The notes below the pieces were generated by a model that worked only from the letters and a program-made list of their open reading frames with translations, searched no databases and was not told the origin of the DNA. Source: Plantibacter flavus (GTDB lineage Bacteria > Actinomycetota > Actinomycetes > Actinomycetales > Microbacteriaceae). From it: a DNA stretch of 64,000 nt. This document shows, in pieces, positions 24,885 through 33,388 of this stretch (its first letter is position 1; every line of letters begins with the position of its first letter). The DNA is taken from contig NZ_CP019402.1 of the NCBI RefSeq assembly GCF_002024505.1, forward strand, positions 868,001 through 932,000, in the 5' to 3' direction. Position numbers and translations under genes: made by a program.

Positions 24885-26143
24885 ACGGACGACGGATGAG
24901 CGGCGGGGTGTCGGCGGCGCGGGTCGGCCTCGGCGTCGGCTCGCTGGGTGCTTCGGCCGATCGCGCCGATGTCGTGATCGTCGGAGGCGGCATCGTCGGA
25001 CTGTCGGCGGCGCTCGCCGCCGTTGACGCCGGTGCCGAGGTCGTGGTCGTCGAACGCTCGGCCGAAGCCCAGGGCTCGTCGGTCCGCAACTTCGGCCACC
25101 TGGCGGCGACGCCGCAGGCCGGGCTCGCCTCGCGCCTCGCCGCGCGTTCGGCCGAGATCTGGCAACGACTCGAGCAGGACGCGGGGCTGTGGGTCCGGCG
25201 TTCGGGCACGCACGTGGTCGCCCGGCACCTCGACGAGCTGCGCGTCCTCGAGGACTTCGCGGCGTCCCGTGCCCAGGCGGGTGCCGCGGCCGACGTCCGC
25301 CTGTACGACGCGGCCGAGTTCCTGCAGCAGGTGCCGATCAGCGCCGACGACGTGGTGGGCGGCGCCTGGCTGCCGCGCGACCTCCAAGTGAACCCGCGCC
25401 AGGCGCTGGGCGCCGTCACGGCGTACCTGGAACGCCGCGGTGTCGAGTTCCGACGCCGGACGACCGTGACCGGACTGCGCTCCGGCTTCGTCGACACCAG
25501 CCGCGGCGTGATCGCCGCAGGCCTCACCGTGGTCGCGGTGAACCACGACATCGACACGCTCCTCCCCGAGCTGGCCGAGCGGGCGGTCGTCCGTCGATGC
25601 GCGCTCGACATGATTCGGGTGCGCGCCGAGCTCCCGATGCCGATGCCGGCGCCGCTCCTGACCGGATGGTCGCTCCTGCGCTACGCGGGATTCGCCGACT
25701 CGCCCGCCATCCCGGCACTCCGGGAGCGACTGCAGCAGGACCACCCCGGGCTCGCTTCGCTCGACGTCAACCTCATGGCGACCCAGCTGCCGGACGGGTC
25801 GATCATCCTCGGCGACACCCACAGCCGCGGCGAGGCGGTCTCCCCGTTCCAGTCCGAGCACGCCTTCGACGAACTCCTCCGTGCAGGAAGCGCGCTGTTC
25901 GGGACGAGGCTCGACGTCCTCGAACGCTGGCAGGGCGTCTACGCCACCGCCCCGGAGGAGCTGCTCATCGACGAACCGACCCCGGGCGTCCGCGTGGTCG
26001 CCGCGACGACGGGCATCGGGATGACGACCGGACCCGCGCTCGGCGAGCTGGCCGTCGCCGAGCACCTCGGCCCGACCTTCTCGCCGGCGCAGCCGACCAG
26101 CATCCGTGCCGCATCAGCCCACCTTCAGAAAGGCCTCTCGTGA
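24881..26143 (+). CDS. FAD-dependent oxidoreductase, phosphonate-associated (HpnW/TIGR03364 type)
   Basis: 420 residues, a DAO/glycine-oxidase fold. The FAD motif is DVVIVGGGIVGLSAALAAVDAGAEVVVVERS; GSSVRNFGHLAATPQAG and the C-terminal ATTGIGMTTGPALGELAV complete the cofactor site. This family occurs next to phosphonatase-like hydrolases and PhnCDE; it probably oxidises 2-aminoethylphosphonate or an N-substituted form to phosphonoacetaldehyde with H2O2. GTG 24881 overlaps the phnE stop (GTGA); ATG 24896 is an alternative start. The reaction is inferred from context. Confidence 0.85.
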   Translation: MNGRRMSGGVSAARVGLGVGSLGASADRADVVIVGGGIVGLSAALAAVDAGAEVVVVERSAEAQGSSVRNFGHLAATPQAGLASRLAARSAEIWQRLEQDAGLWVRRSGTHVVARHLDELRVLEDFAASRAQAGAAADVRLYDAAEFLQQVPISADDVVGGAWLPRDLQVNPRQALGAVTAYLERRGVEFRRRTTVTGLRSGFVDTSRGVIAAGLTVVAVNHDIDTLLPELAERAVVRRCALDMIRVRAELPMPMPAPLLTGWSLLRYAGFADSPAIPALRERLQQDHPGLASLDVNLMATQLPDGSIILGDTHSRGEAVSPFQSEHAFDELLRAGSALFGTRLDVLERWQGVYATAPEELLIDEPTPGVRVVAATTGIGMTTGPALGELAVAEHLGPTFSPAQPTSIRAASAHLQKGLS

Positions 26144-26937
26144 CCAGCATCGATCGACCCCAGCAGGACAGCACCGCGGCGCCCGACCTCGACGACGTGG
26201 AGACCGACCTCGACGACCTCGACGAGCTGGAGGACGGGTTCGACGACGCGCACGAGGACGACCTCCTGCTCGAACTGGTGGTCCTGGACCTCGCCGGGAC
26301 GACGGTCTCGGACGACGGCGTCGTCGAGGACGCCTTCCGCGTCGCCGCCGAGACGATCGGCATCGACACCGAGGACGCGCTCGACGCGGCCATCGAGCTC
26401 GTCCGCGACACGATGGGCCAGTCGAAGCTCGACGTGTTCCTCATGCTGACCGACGGCGACGAGGCTCGAGCCGCTTCCGGCAACGCCACCTTCGAAGCGG
26501 CCTACGAGCGCCTCGTCGGCGAGGGGCGCGTCGAGGCGATCCCCGGAGCCGAGGACACGGTGCGGCGGCTCCGCGAGCTCGGCGTGGGGGTCGTGTTCAC
26601 CACCGGGTTCGCCCCGGCGACGCGCGACGCACTCCTCGCGAGCCTCGGGTGGTCCGAGCTCGCCGACGACGCCCTGTCACCCGCCGACGCCGGTCGAGGG
26701 CGTCCAGCGCCCGACCTGCCGCTGACGGCGCTCCTCCGGTTCGGTGCGAGCGCCGTCGACACCATGGTCGTCGTCGGCGACACGGCCAGCGACATGCTGT
26801 CCGGGGTGAACGCCGGCGCCGGGCTCGTCGTCGGGGTGCTCACCGGAGCGCACGACGAGGAGACGCTGCTCGCGGCGGGCGCCGACGAGATCATCACGAG
26901 CATCGCCGAGTTGCCCGCGCTGCTCGGTCTCGACTGA
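26140..26937 (+). CDS. Phosphonatase-like HAD hydrolase (TIGR03351/PhnX-like)
   Basis: 265 residues. An unusually acidic N-terminal extension (1-42, mostly Asp/Glu) precedes the HAD core: nucleophile D50 in VVLDLAGTTVSDDG, motif II FTTGFAP, motif IV VVVGDTASDMLSGVNAG. MGQSKLDVF places a lysine (K96) where PhnX forms its Schiff base with phosphonoacetaldehyde. The likely reaction is C-P cleavage of the aldehyde made by the flavoprotein upstream, releasing phosphate. GTG 26140 overlaps the previous stop (GTGA). Substrate identity is inferred. Confidence 0.87.
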   Translation: MTSIDRPQQDSTAAPDLDDVETDLDDLDELEDGFDDAHEDDLLLELVVLDLAGTTVSDDGVVEDAFRVAAETIGIDTEDALDAAIELVRDTMGQSKLDVFLMLTDGDEARAASGNATFEAAYERLVGEGRVEAIPGAEDTVRRLRELGVGVVFTTGFAPATRDALLASLGWSELADDALSPADAGRGRPAPDLPLTALLRFGASAVDTMVVVGDTASDMLSGVNAGAGLVVGVLTGAHDEETLLAAGADEIITSIAELPALLGLD

Positions 26938-26956
26938 ACGACCGACCGGGGGAACC

Positions 26957-28084
26957 ATGCACACGACGCTCACCGCGCACGCGGGCAACGACGTCTTCAT
27001 CAGACCGTCGCCGATCGCGATGGTCTGGCAGGGGCCTGGGCACCCGCACCAGGCGATGGCGGTGCCCGGGGTGACGCTCGGGCCGGGGGACGTCCTCGTC
27101 GAGGTGGAACTGGCGACCGTGTGCGGCTCCGACGTGCACACCGTCCTCGGGCACCGTGACGCCGCCACACCGCTCGTCCTCGGGCACGAACAGGTGGGAC
27201 GCGTCGTGGCGGTCGGGGGACCGGTCACGGCGGTGGACGGGACCGTCCTCGTCGCGGGGATGCGGGTCGTGTGGTCGGTCGTCGTGAGCTGCGGCGTCTG
27301 CGACCGCTGCTCCGCCGGCCTGGAGCAGAAGTGCCGCCGGCTCGCGAAGTACGGGCACGACCGGGTGCACCGCGGGTGGGAGTTGAGCGGTGGGTTCGCG
27401 ACCCACGTCGAACTCCTCGAGGGCACGGCCATCGTCGTCGTGGGGGAGACGCCGCCCGCCGCCGTCTTCGCGCCCGCGTCCTGCGCGACGGCCACCGCGA
27501 TCGCCGCACTGGATGCGGCCGGGCACGACCTGCCCGGCACGGCGGTGCTCGTGACCGGCGCCGGGATGCTCGGGCTGACCGTCGCGGCCATGGCGGCCGA
27601 TGCCGGGGCACGCGTCGTCGTGAGCGATCCGGACCCCGCCCGCCGGCTGCTCGCCGGCCGCTTCGGCGCCATCGCGACGGTCGACCCCACGATCGGCGCC
27701 GCCGAGCACCTCGACGCCGCACACCTCGCGGCGGGTGTGGAGGGCTTCCCCGTCGCCATCGAGATGTCCGGCGACGCCCGTGCCGTGGACGCCGCCATCG
27801 CGTCGCTGTCGATCGGTGGAACAGCTGTCCTCGTCGGCAGTGTGTCGCCCGGTGCGCCGCTCGGCATCGACGCCGAACGCATCGTCCGACGCCTCCTCAC
27901 GGTGCGTGGAGCACACAACTACCGACCGCGGGATCTGGCCCGCGCGGTCGACTTCCTCACCGGTGCGTGGCGTCGGTATCCGTTCGCCGAACTCGTCGGC
28001 CCGGAGTTCCCCTTGCAGGACGTCGACGACGCGCTCGCCGCAGCTGCGTCGGGCGCCTTCCCGCGCGTCGGGGTGCGACCCTGA
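26957..28084 (+). CDS. Zinc-dependent alcohol dehydrogenase, phosphonate-associated (HpnZ/TIGR03366 type)
   Basis: 375 residues, MDR family. The catalytic zinc site lies in TVCGSDVHTVLGHRD and LGHEQVGRVV; the structural zinc cysteines are CGVCDRCSAGLEQKC; the cofactor fold is VLVTGAGMLGLTVAAMAADAGARVVVSDPD. The family appears in phosphonate operons and may act on a hydroxy- or aldehyde-phosphonate or the acetaldehyde released by C-P cleavage. It begins 19 bases after the hydrolase stop with GGGGGAA upstream and is the last gene of the operon. Confidence 0.87.
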   Translation: MHTTLTAHAGNDVFIRPSPIAMVWQGPGHPHQAMAVPGVTLGPGDVLVEVELATVCGSDVHTVLGHRDAATPLVLGHEQVGRVVAVGGPVTAVDGTVLVAGMRVVWSVVVSCGVCDRCSAGLEQKCRRLAKYGHDRVHRGWELSGGFATHVELLEGTAIVVVGETPPAAVFAPASCATATAIAALDAAGHDLPGTAVLVTGAGMLGLTVAAMAADAGARVVVSDPDPARRLLAGRFGAIATVDPTIGAAEHLDAAHLAAGVEGFPVAIEMSGDARAVDAAIASLSIGGTAVLVGSVSPGAPLGIDAERIVRRLLTVRGAHNYRPRDLARAVDFLTGAWRRYPFAELVGPEFPLQDVDDALAAAASGAFPRVGVRP

Positions 28085-28189
28085 ACGGACCACGGGGTGC
28101 GCTTCGACCTGGCGCGGATCGTCCGATGAGCCTGACGGGGTCCCGACGACGGCTCGGCGACGTCCCGCTAAGGCGGCGTGACCCCTTCG

Positions 28190-28213
28190 GGCGCCCCCAT
28201 TCCGGGGGCCGCC
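28190..28213 (+). terminator. Possible terminator of the phosphonate operon
   Basis: GCGCCCCC pairs with GGGGGCCGC around ATTCC, about 105 bases past the last operon stop. No T-run; moderate support. Confidence 0.4.
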
Positions 28214-28283
28214 GCGGTCGATCCGCCGCGGATTTCCGCCGATCTCGGCTCGTGAATCCCGCCGCATGACCCACCTTGTGGGG

Positions 28284-28289
28284 TATCCT
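28284..28289 (+). promoter_or_regulatory. Leaderless -10 of the two-TM protein gene
   Basis: TATCCT, six bases before ATG 28296; no Shine-Dalgarno sequence. Confidence 0.55.
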
Positions 28290-28295
28290 CGGGCC

Positions 28296-29000
28296 ATGAC
28301 GGTCACGACTCGCCACCCCGGGGTGGTCCGTGTCGGTGGTCGCCTCATGGTCGTGGATCCCTTCGCGGAACGAGGCGAGCTCACCGAGGGTCAGCAGCGC
28401 AGTCACCAGCTGCGGCGGAGGATCACCCTCCTGCTCGGTGCCTTCCTCCTCCTCACGGGCTTCGTCCTCGGTGCGACGGCGGGCGTGCTGGTCGAGTGGT
28501 GGCTCGTGCACGACGAACGCTCGTCCGTGTCACTCCCCGGCTTCGACCCGGATTGGGCGCCCGGACTCGACGTCGTCGGCGCCTTGCTCGGTGCGATCCT
28601 CGTCGCCGTCCTCCTGCTCGCGTCGGCCGAGCGACGCAACCGCCGCCGCCGACTGGACGGCGGACACCAGCCGTCGCGGTGGATCGATCCGCTCAACGAT
28701 CACCTCATCGGGCTGAGTGACGACCTTCCGTGGACCTCGCTCTGGACGCTGACGCGCATGTACGCCACTGCGGAGCGGCTGCAGCGGGAGCTCGTGGAGC
28801 GCAGCGGCACACGCAGCGAGGTGGGCAGTGACGATTCATGCGATCTCGTCGAGGCACGGCTCGCGGCCGACGACGCACGCGACGCGCTCGAGAAGACGGC
28901 CACGCTCATGGGTGTCATCGTGCCGGAGGGGCCGCTGCCCGATGCGCAGGCCATCCTGGCCGACAGCGCTCGGCTCCGTGCCCGTCGGAAGACGAGCTGA
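28296..29000 (+). CDS. Hypothetical two-TM protein
   Basis: 234 residues that I do not assign to a named family. A short basic N-terminus is followed by two membrane helices (ITLLLGAFLLLTGFVLGATAGVL and VVGALLGAILVAVLLLAS, about 40-65 and 88-110), then a cytoplasmic helical tail with WIDPLNDHLIGLSDDLPWTSLW and a charged end. The start at ATG 28296 is preferred because a TATCCT hexamer lies six bases upstream; ATG 28266 is the alternative. It stands alone, convergent with purC. Confidence 0.65.
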   Translation: MTVTTRHPGVVRVGGRLMVVDPFAERGELTEGQQRSHQLRRRITLLLGAFLLLTGFVLGATAGVLVEWWLVHDERSSVSLPGFDPDWAPGLDVVGALLGAILVAVLLLASAERRNRRRRLDGGHQPSRWIDPLNDHLIGLSDDLPWTSLWTLTRMYATAERLQRELVERSGTRSEVGSDDSCDLVEARLAADDARDALEKTATLMGVIVPEGPLPDAQAILADSARLRARRKTS

Positions 29001-29012
29001 CCGGTACCTCGA

Positions 29013-29933
29013 TCAGCGACCGGTGCCGGTGAGGCGCTCGAGGAGTTCGCGGTAGCGGGCGGCCGTCTGCGTGACGATCTCGGCAGGCAGGGTCGGTGGT
29101 GTGGGCGTCGAGGCGTCGTCCTGGTCCCAGTTGTGGGCCAACCAGTTGCGGACGATCTGCTTGTCGAAACTCGCCATCCGTGCGGTGGGGTCGTCGCTCG
29201 TCAGGTAGACGTCGCGGTCCCAGTATCGGCTGGAGTCGGAGGTGAGCACTTCGTCGCCGAGCGTGATGACGCCGGTCGCCGGGTTGCGGCCGAACTCGAA
29301 CTTCGTGTCGGCCAGGATGACGCCGTGACGCTCCGCCGTGAGCGATGCCGTCTCGTAGATGCCGAGTGACAGCTCCTTCAGCGCGACCGCGTCGTCCTCG
29401 CCGATGAGTTCGACCATGCGGCTGAACGAGATGTTCTCGTCGTGCTCGCCGAGCGGCGCCTTGTACGCGGGGGTGAACAGCGGCTCGGGCAGGCGATCGC
29501 CGTCGCGCAGACCCTCGGGCAGCGGGATGCCGCAGACGGTGCGGTTCGCGACGTACTCCTTCCAGCCGGAGCCGGTGAGGTAGCCGCGGACGACGCACTC
29601 GACGGGGAACATGTCGAGCTTCCTGACGAGCATCGCGCGCCCGGCGAACTCCACCGGGATGCTGGACACTGCGACGCCCGCGGCGTCGAGCTCATGATCG
29701 GGCACGAGGTGGTTCGGCACCTCGCGGAGCTGGTCGAACCACCAGAGGCTCAGGCTGGTGAGCAGATCGCCCTTGCCGGGGATGCCCGGCTCGAGGACAT
29801 GGTCGAAGGCGCTCACCCGGTCGCTCGCGACGACGAGCAGGAGGTCGTCGGGGCCGGCGGCCGGCTCGTACAGGTCGCGGACCTTGCCCGAGTAGACGTG
29901 TTTCCAGGCGTTGATCTCCGAGGGTGCGCTCAC
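29013..29933 (-). CDS. purC: SAICAR synthetase
   Basis: 306 residues. It joins CAIR and aspartate with ATP in step 8 of purine synthesis. The family signatures are HVYSGKVRDLYEP, LLVVASDRVSAFDHVL, PVECVVRGYLTGSGWKEY, and ILADTKFEFG with the downstream DEVLTSDSSRYW. The GTG at 29933 is chosen because GATAAT lies six bases upstream (leaderless pattern) and homologues begin close to this point; ATG 29951 with GGAGG is the alternative. It is divergent from a PadR regulator whose palindrome lies about 70 bases away. Confidence 0.95.
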   Translation of the reverse strand: MSAPSEINAWKHVYSGKVRDLYEPAAGPDDLLLVVASDRVSAFDHVLEPGIPGKGDLLTSLSLWWFDQLREVPNHLVPDHELDAAGVAVSSIPVEFAGRAMLVRKLDMFPVECVVRGYLTGSGWKEYVANRTVCGIPLPEGLRDGDRLPEPLFTPAYKAPLGEHDENISFSRMVELIGEDDAVALKELSLGIYETASLTAERHGVILADTKFEFGRNPATGVITLGDEVLTSDSSRYWDRDVYLTSDDPTARMASFDKQIVRNWLAHNWDQDDASTPTPPTLPAEIVTQTAARYRELLERLTGTGR

Positions 29934-29939
29934 TCCTTC

Positions 29940-29945
29940 ATTATC
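29940..29945 (-). promoter_or_regulatory. Leaderless -10 of purC
   Basis: GATAAT on the reverse strand, six bases before GTG 29933. It lies inside the longer alternative frame, which argues against the upstream ATG. Confidence 0.55.
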
Positions 29946-30003
29946 GCGCATGGCCTCCTCTCTGGCCGATCGTCGGCCTTGCGTCAGCGTCGACGGAAGC
30001 GTA

Positions 30004-30019
30004 TATTCCATGTGGAATA
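30004..30019. promoter_or_regulatory. PadR operator candidate
   Basis: Perfect palindrome TATTCCA-TG-TGGAATA, 27 bases before the PadR ATG at 30046. It probably controls the PadR-MFS pair. Confidence 0.65.
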
Positions 30020-30045
30020 GTTCGAGCGGAACGATGCTGGGGGTC

Positions 30046-30687
30046 ATGGGCAAGGTCAAGCCGCTCGGTCCGCTCGCCGTCGCCGCGCTCGGGTATCTGG
30101 CCGAGCGACCCATGCACCCCTACGAGATGTACCAACTCGCGCTCCATCGCCAGGAGGACCGCGTCGTCAAGGTGAGTCCCGGCTCGCTCTACCGCGCCGT
30201 CTACGGACTCGAGGCCGACGGCCTCGTGCTCGCTTCCGGGACCGACCGCGAGGGAGCCCGACCCGAGCGCACCACGTTCGAGATCACCGACCTCGGTCGG
30301 CATTTGCTGGGGGAGCGGCTGCGCGAGCTGCTCAGCACCCCCACGAACGAGTACCCGGAGCTCGGGCTCGCGCTGTCCGAGGCCCACGAACTGGGCGCCG
30401 AGGAGGTGCGGATGCTGCTCGAGACCCGTATCCTCCGGCAGGAGGCCGAGCTCGCCGACCTCGATCGCCGCATGACGTGGGCGCTCGAACGCGGGATCCC
30501 GCGCGTGTACTGGATCAACGTCCCCTACTCGGCCGCCATGGTGCGCGCCGAGATCGCCCACCTCGAATCGCTCCTCGCCGAGATCGCCGACGGTGCACTC
30601 GCCTGGCACGTGCCAGGGACCCGTGCGCCACTCCACGAGCAGGCGGCGACCCCGCCCGTGTCCGCTCAGCCGACACCCTCCACCTGA
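30046..30687 (+). CDS. PadR-family regulator of an efflux gene
   Basis: 213 residues with the PadR winged helix near the N-terminus (GPLAVAALGYLAERPMHPYEMYQLA, then VSPGSLYRAVYGLEADGLV) and a C-terminal helical dimerisation arm. Such regulators repress multidrug exporters and release DNA on binding a toxic small molecule. The MFS gene follows 90 bases later on the same strand, and a perfect palindrome lies upstream, so autoregulation plus control of the exporter is likely. ATG 30034 is an alternative start. Confidence 0.85.
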   Translation: MGKVKPLGPLAVAALGYLAERPMHPYEMYQLALHRQEDRVVKVSPGSLYRAVYGLEADGLVLASGTDREGARPERTTFEITDLGRHLLGERLRELLSTPTNEYPELGLALSEAHELGAEEVRMLLETRILRQEAELADLDRRMTWALERGIPRVYWINVPYSAAMVRAEIAHLESLLAEIADGALAWHVPGTRAPLHEQAATPPVSAQPTPST

Positions 30688-30777
30688 ACCTCCGGGACGA
30701 CCGACCAGTCCGGCCGGCGGTCCCGCTCATCCTCGCGTCCCGAACGCGAACCCGTCCTCCATGCAGAAAGGGACATC

Positions 30778-32352
30778 ATGTCCGCATCCCCCACGCCGCC
30801 GCCCGCCGGCGTCCCGTCTCCTGCGAAGGGGGCCGTGCGCCCTTGGCCGGCGCTCTGGTCCCTGGTCATCGGCTTCTTCATGATCCTCATCGACACGACC
30901 ATCGTGTCCGTGGCGAACCCCGCGATCATGCGCGGCCTCGACACCGACATCAACAACGTCATCTGGGTCACGAGCGCCTACCTGCTCGCCTACGCCGTGC
31001 CGCTGCTCATCACCGGTCGTCTCGGCGACCGCTTCGGCCCGAAGAACCTCTACCTCACCGGTCTCGTCGTCTTCACCCTCGCCTCGCTCTGGTGCGGCCT
31101 GTCGGGCTCCATCGAGATGCTCATCGTCGCCCGCGTCGTGCAGGGTCTCGGTGCGGCGCTCATGACGCCGCAGACGATGGCCGTCATCACGCGCATCTTC
31201 CCGCCGGATCGCCGTGGCGCGGCCATGGGTCTCTGGGGAGCGACCGCCGGTGTCGCGACGCTCGTCGGCCCGATCCTCGGCGGCGTGCTCGTCGACGGCT
31301 TCGGGTGGGAGTGGATCTTCTTCATCAACGTGCCCGTCGGTGTCATCGGCTTCATCATGGTCTGGCGCAACGTCCCCGCGCTCGCCACGCACCCGCACAG
31401 GTTCGACGTGCTCGGGGTCGTCCTCAGCGGACTCGGGATGTTCCTCCTCGTGTTCGGGATCCAGGAGGGCCAGAGCTACGACTGGGGCACGATCACCGGT
31501 CCGATCACCGTGTGGAGTCTCATCATCGCCGGCGTCGTCGTCCTCGGCCTGTTCGTCGTGTGGCAGGCCGTCATGAAGGGTGAGCCGCTGCTCCCGCTGG
31601 CGTTGTTCCGCGATCGCAACTTCTCGGTCGGCAACCTCGCGATCTCGACGATCGGGTTCACGATCACGAGCATGTCGCTGCCGCTCGTCTTCTTCTACCA
31701 GACCGTCCGCGGCCTGACCCCGACGCAGTCCGCGCTCATGCTCGTCCCGATGGCCGTGCTCTCCGCCGGCCTCGCGCCCGTGGTCGGACGGGCGATCGAC
31801 CGCGTGAACCCGAAGTGGTTCGCGCTCGCGGGGCTCCTCCTGCTGGCCCTCGCGCTCGGCTGGTACTCGATCCTGCTCACGCCGGAGCAGCCGATCCTCA
31901 TGCTGCTCCTCCCGAGCGCCGTCCTCGGTCTCGCCAACGGCTTCATGTGGGGCCCGGTCTCCAATCTCACCACCCGGGGGCTCCCGCAGCACCAGGCCGG
32001 CGCCGGCTCAGGTGTGTTCAACACGACCCGTCAGATCGGAGCCGTGCTCGGCAGCGCCGCAATCGCCGCGCTCATCCAGGGACGTCTCGCGGCCGAGCTG
32101 CCCGCCGCTCCCGGTGGGGCGACCGGAGGCGTGAGCGAGGTGACGGGCGGCGAGCTGCCCGAGTTCCTGCACGCCGGCTTCACCACCGCGATGGCCCAGT
32201 CGCTGCTCCTGCCCGCAGCGTTGGCGCTCGTGGGCGCCGTCGTGGTGCTGTTCTTCCAGAAGCCGAAGGCGGCGTCCTGGTCGACCCCGGAGACCCAGCA
32301 CGGTCAAGCGACCGCAGCGGCCGAGGCGGCGAGTCGCGCAGCCGCTGAGTGA
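30778..32352 (+). CDS. MFS drug exporter, DHA2 (14-TM, EmrB/QacA) family
   Basis: 524 residues with 14 predicted helices. DHA2 motifs are visible: IDTTIVSVANPAI (motif D1), ITGRLGDRFGPKNLYL (motif A), VVQGLGAALMTPQTMAVI (motif B) and GVATLVGPILGGVL (motif C). It is a proton-driven exporter in the inner membrane, substrate unknown. AAAGGG lies seven bases before ATG 30778. The PadR gene upstream is its probable regulator. The 3' end is convergent, 29 bases from the RNA-ligase-like gene. Confidence 0.9.
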   Translation: MSASPTPPPAGVPSPAKGAVRPWPALWSLVIGFFMILIDTTIVSVANPAIMRGLDTDINNVIWVTSAYLLAYAVPLLITGRLGDRFGPKNLYLTGLVVFTLASLWCGLSGSIEMLIVARVVQGLGAALMTPQTMAVITRIFPPDRRGAAMGLWGATAGVATLVGPILGGVLVDGFGWEWIFFINVPVGVIGFIMVWRNVPALATHPHRFDVLGVVLSGLGMFLLVFGIQEGQSYDWGTITGPITVWSLIIAGVVVLGLFVVWQAVMKGEPLLPLALFRDRNFSVGNLAISTIGFTITSMSLPLVFFYQTVRGLTPTQSALMLVPMAVLSAGLAPVVGRAIDRVNPKWFALAGLLLLALALGWYSILLTPEQPILMLLLPSAVLGLANGFMWGPVSNLTTRGLPQHQAGAGSGVFNTTRQIGAVLGSAAIAALIQGRLAAELPAAPGGATGGVSEVTGGELPEFLHAGFTTAMAQSLLLPAALALVGAVVVLFFQKPKAASWSTPETQHGQATAAAEAASRAAAE

Positions 32353-32381
32353 CGCGTTCGGAGCGACGACACCGGGTCGGC

Positions 32382-32882
32382 TCAGGGATCGACGAGGTCG
32401 CTGACCGTCCTGGTGCCGCCGTTCCAGAATCGGAGGCCGAGGACCCGTCCGTCCGGGTACGGGCCGATCGCAGCCAAGGTGTCGAGCGCTGTGGCCGTCT
32501 GCTCCCGGGTCAGCCGACGGGAGAGCGTGACGTGCGGCGTCCAGAACCCCGGCCGAGTGTGGTCGAAGGCGCCCTGGACCAGCGCGGCGATCCGGTCGTG
32601 CAGCTCGAGCAGAGCCACCCCTGGGACGACACCGAGCGCGAGGACCGCGCCCGACCGACGAGGGAAGAACAGCGGGGCGCCGAGGCGGACGGGGAACGGT
32701 CGGAAGTCGGGTCGTCCCTGCAGCTCCAGCGTCGCCCCGGCGGCCAGGGTGACGTGCGGACGGTTGCTGGCACCCTGATGGGTGGACAAGCTCGGCAGGC
32801 CGGCCTCGGCCAGGGCACGCCATCGAGCCCGGACGGCCGCGTCGAGCTCGTCGTCGAAGGTCACGTCGACACTGTCCGTCAT
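32382..32882 (-). CDS. 2'-5' RNA ligase / cyclic phosphodiesterase superfamily protein
   Basis: 166 residues with the two HxT motifs of the 2H phosphoesterase fold (RPHVTL and TPHVTL), about 70 residues apart as in LigT/ThpR proteins. The cellular reaction of these bacterial enzymes is unsettled; RNA 2'-5' ligation or cyclic phosphate opening is known in vitro. ATG 32882 shares one base with the stop of the upstream glycosylase-like gene (TGATG), so the two are translated together and may share a nucleic-acid repair role. Confidence 0.83.
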   Translation of the reverse strand: MTDSVDVTFDDELDAAVRARWRALAEAGLPSLSTHQGASNRPHVTLAAGATLELQGRPDFRPFPVRLGAPLFFPRRSGAVLALGVVPGVALLELHDRIAALVQGAFDHTRPGFWTPHVTLSRRLTREQTATALDTLAAIGPYPDGRVLGLRFWNGGTRTVSDLVDP

Positions 32883-33346
32883 CAGTCGGTCGGCACCGGC
32901 CAGACGTCGTCGAGCGTCGCCGGGTCGTCGGGGAAGATGCCGCTGTAGAGCTCCGGCGCTTTGGCGAGGAGCTTGGACCGGTGGGAGCGATGGACGTCGG
33001 CCCGCCCGAGCCACGGCGGCAGCTCGAAGTCGTCCGCCTCGTAGGCTTCGAGGTCGTCCGGGGCGTCGGCGAGTGCCAGCAGGGTCTTCTCGAGGCAGGT
33101 GTCGGCGCGACCTCGGCCGACCCAGACCGCACAGGTGGCGACCTGGTAGTCCATGAGCGCGGGCCGATACCCTCGCCACATCGCCGTCACCGGATGATGC
33201 TGCCAGCCGTACCCCGGGACGATGAGCGCCTTCATCACCTGCAGCGTCTCCACCCGCTGCTTGCCCAACCGCTTGTCGTCGAGGACCTCGGCACTCGCCA
33301 GGAAGTCGGGGTAGGGGAGGAACGTCTGCACCCTCCCAGTCAACAC
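32882..33346 (-). CDS. MSMEG_6728-family protein (pyrimidine-dimer glycosylase-like)
   Basis: 154 residues. FLPYPDFLASAEVLDDKRLGKQRVETLQVMKAL with GYGWQHHPVTAMWRGYRPAL is the signature of the actinobacterial MSMEG_6728 family, related to T4 endonuclease V type pyrimidine-dimer glycosylases. DNA repair activity is inferred from that relation and has not been seen here. A short N-terminus (MLTGRVQ) precedes the core. It is coupled by TGATG to the 2H phosphoesterase gene. Confidence 0.8.
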   Translation of the reverse strand: MLTGRVQTFLPYPDFLASAEVLDDKRLGKQRVETLQVMKALIVPGYGWQHHPVTAMWRGYRPALMDYQVATCAVWVGRGRADTCLEKTLLALADAPDDLEAYEADDFELPPWLGRADVHRSHRSKLLAKAPELYSGIFPDDPATLDDVWPVPTD

Positions 33347-33388
33347 GGCGGCAGCGCCCGTCGACAGGGCTTGCGGTCCTGGACCGCC

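Noticed and set aside
28085..28295. Small gene between the phosphonate operon and the two-TM gene
   Set aside because: Short frames here lack ribosome sites and familiar motifs; only a GC hairpin and a -10 element are supported.
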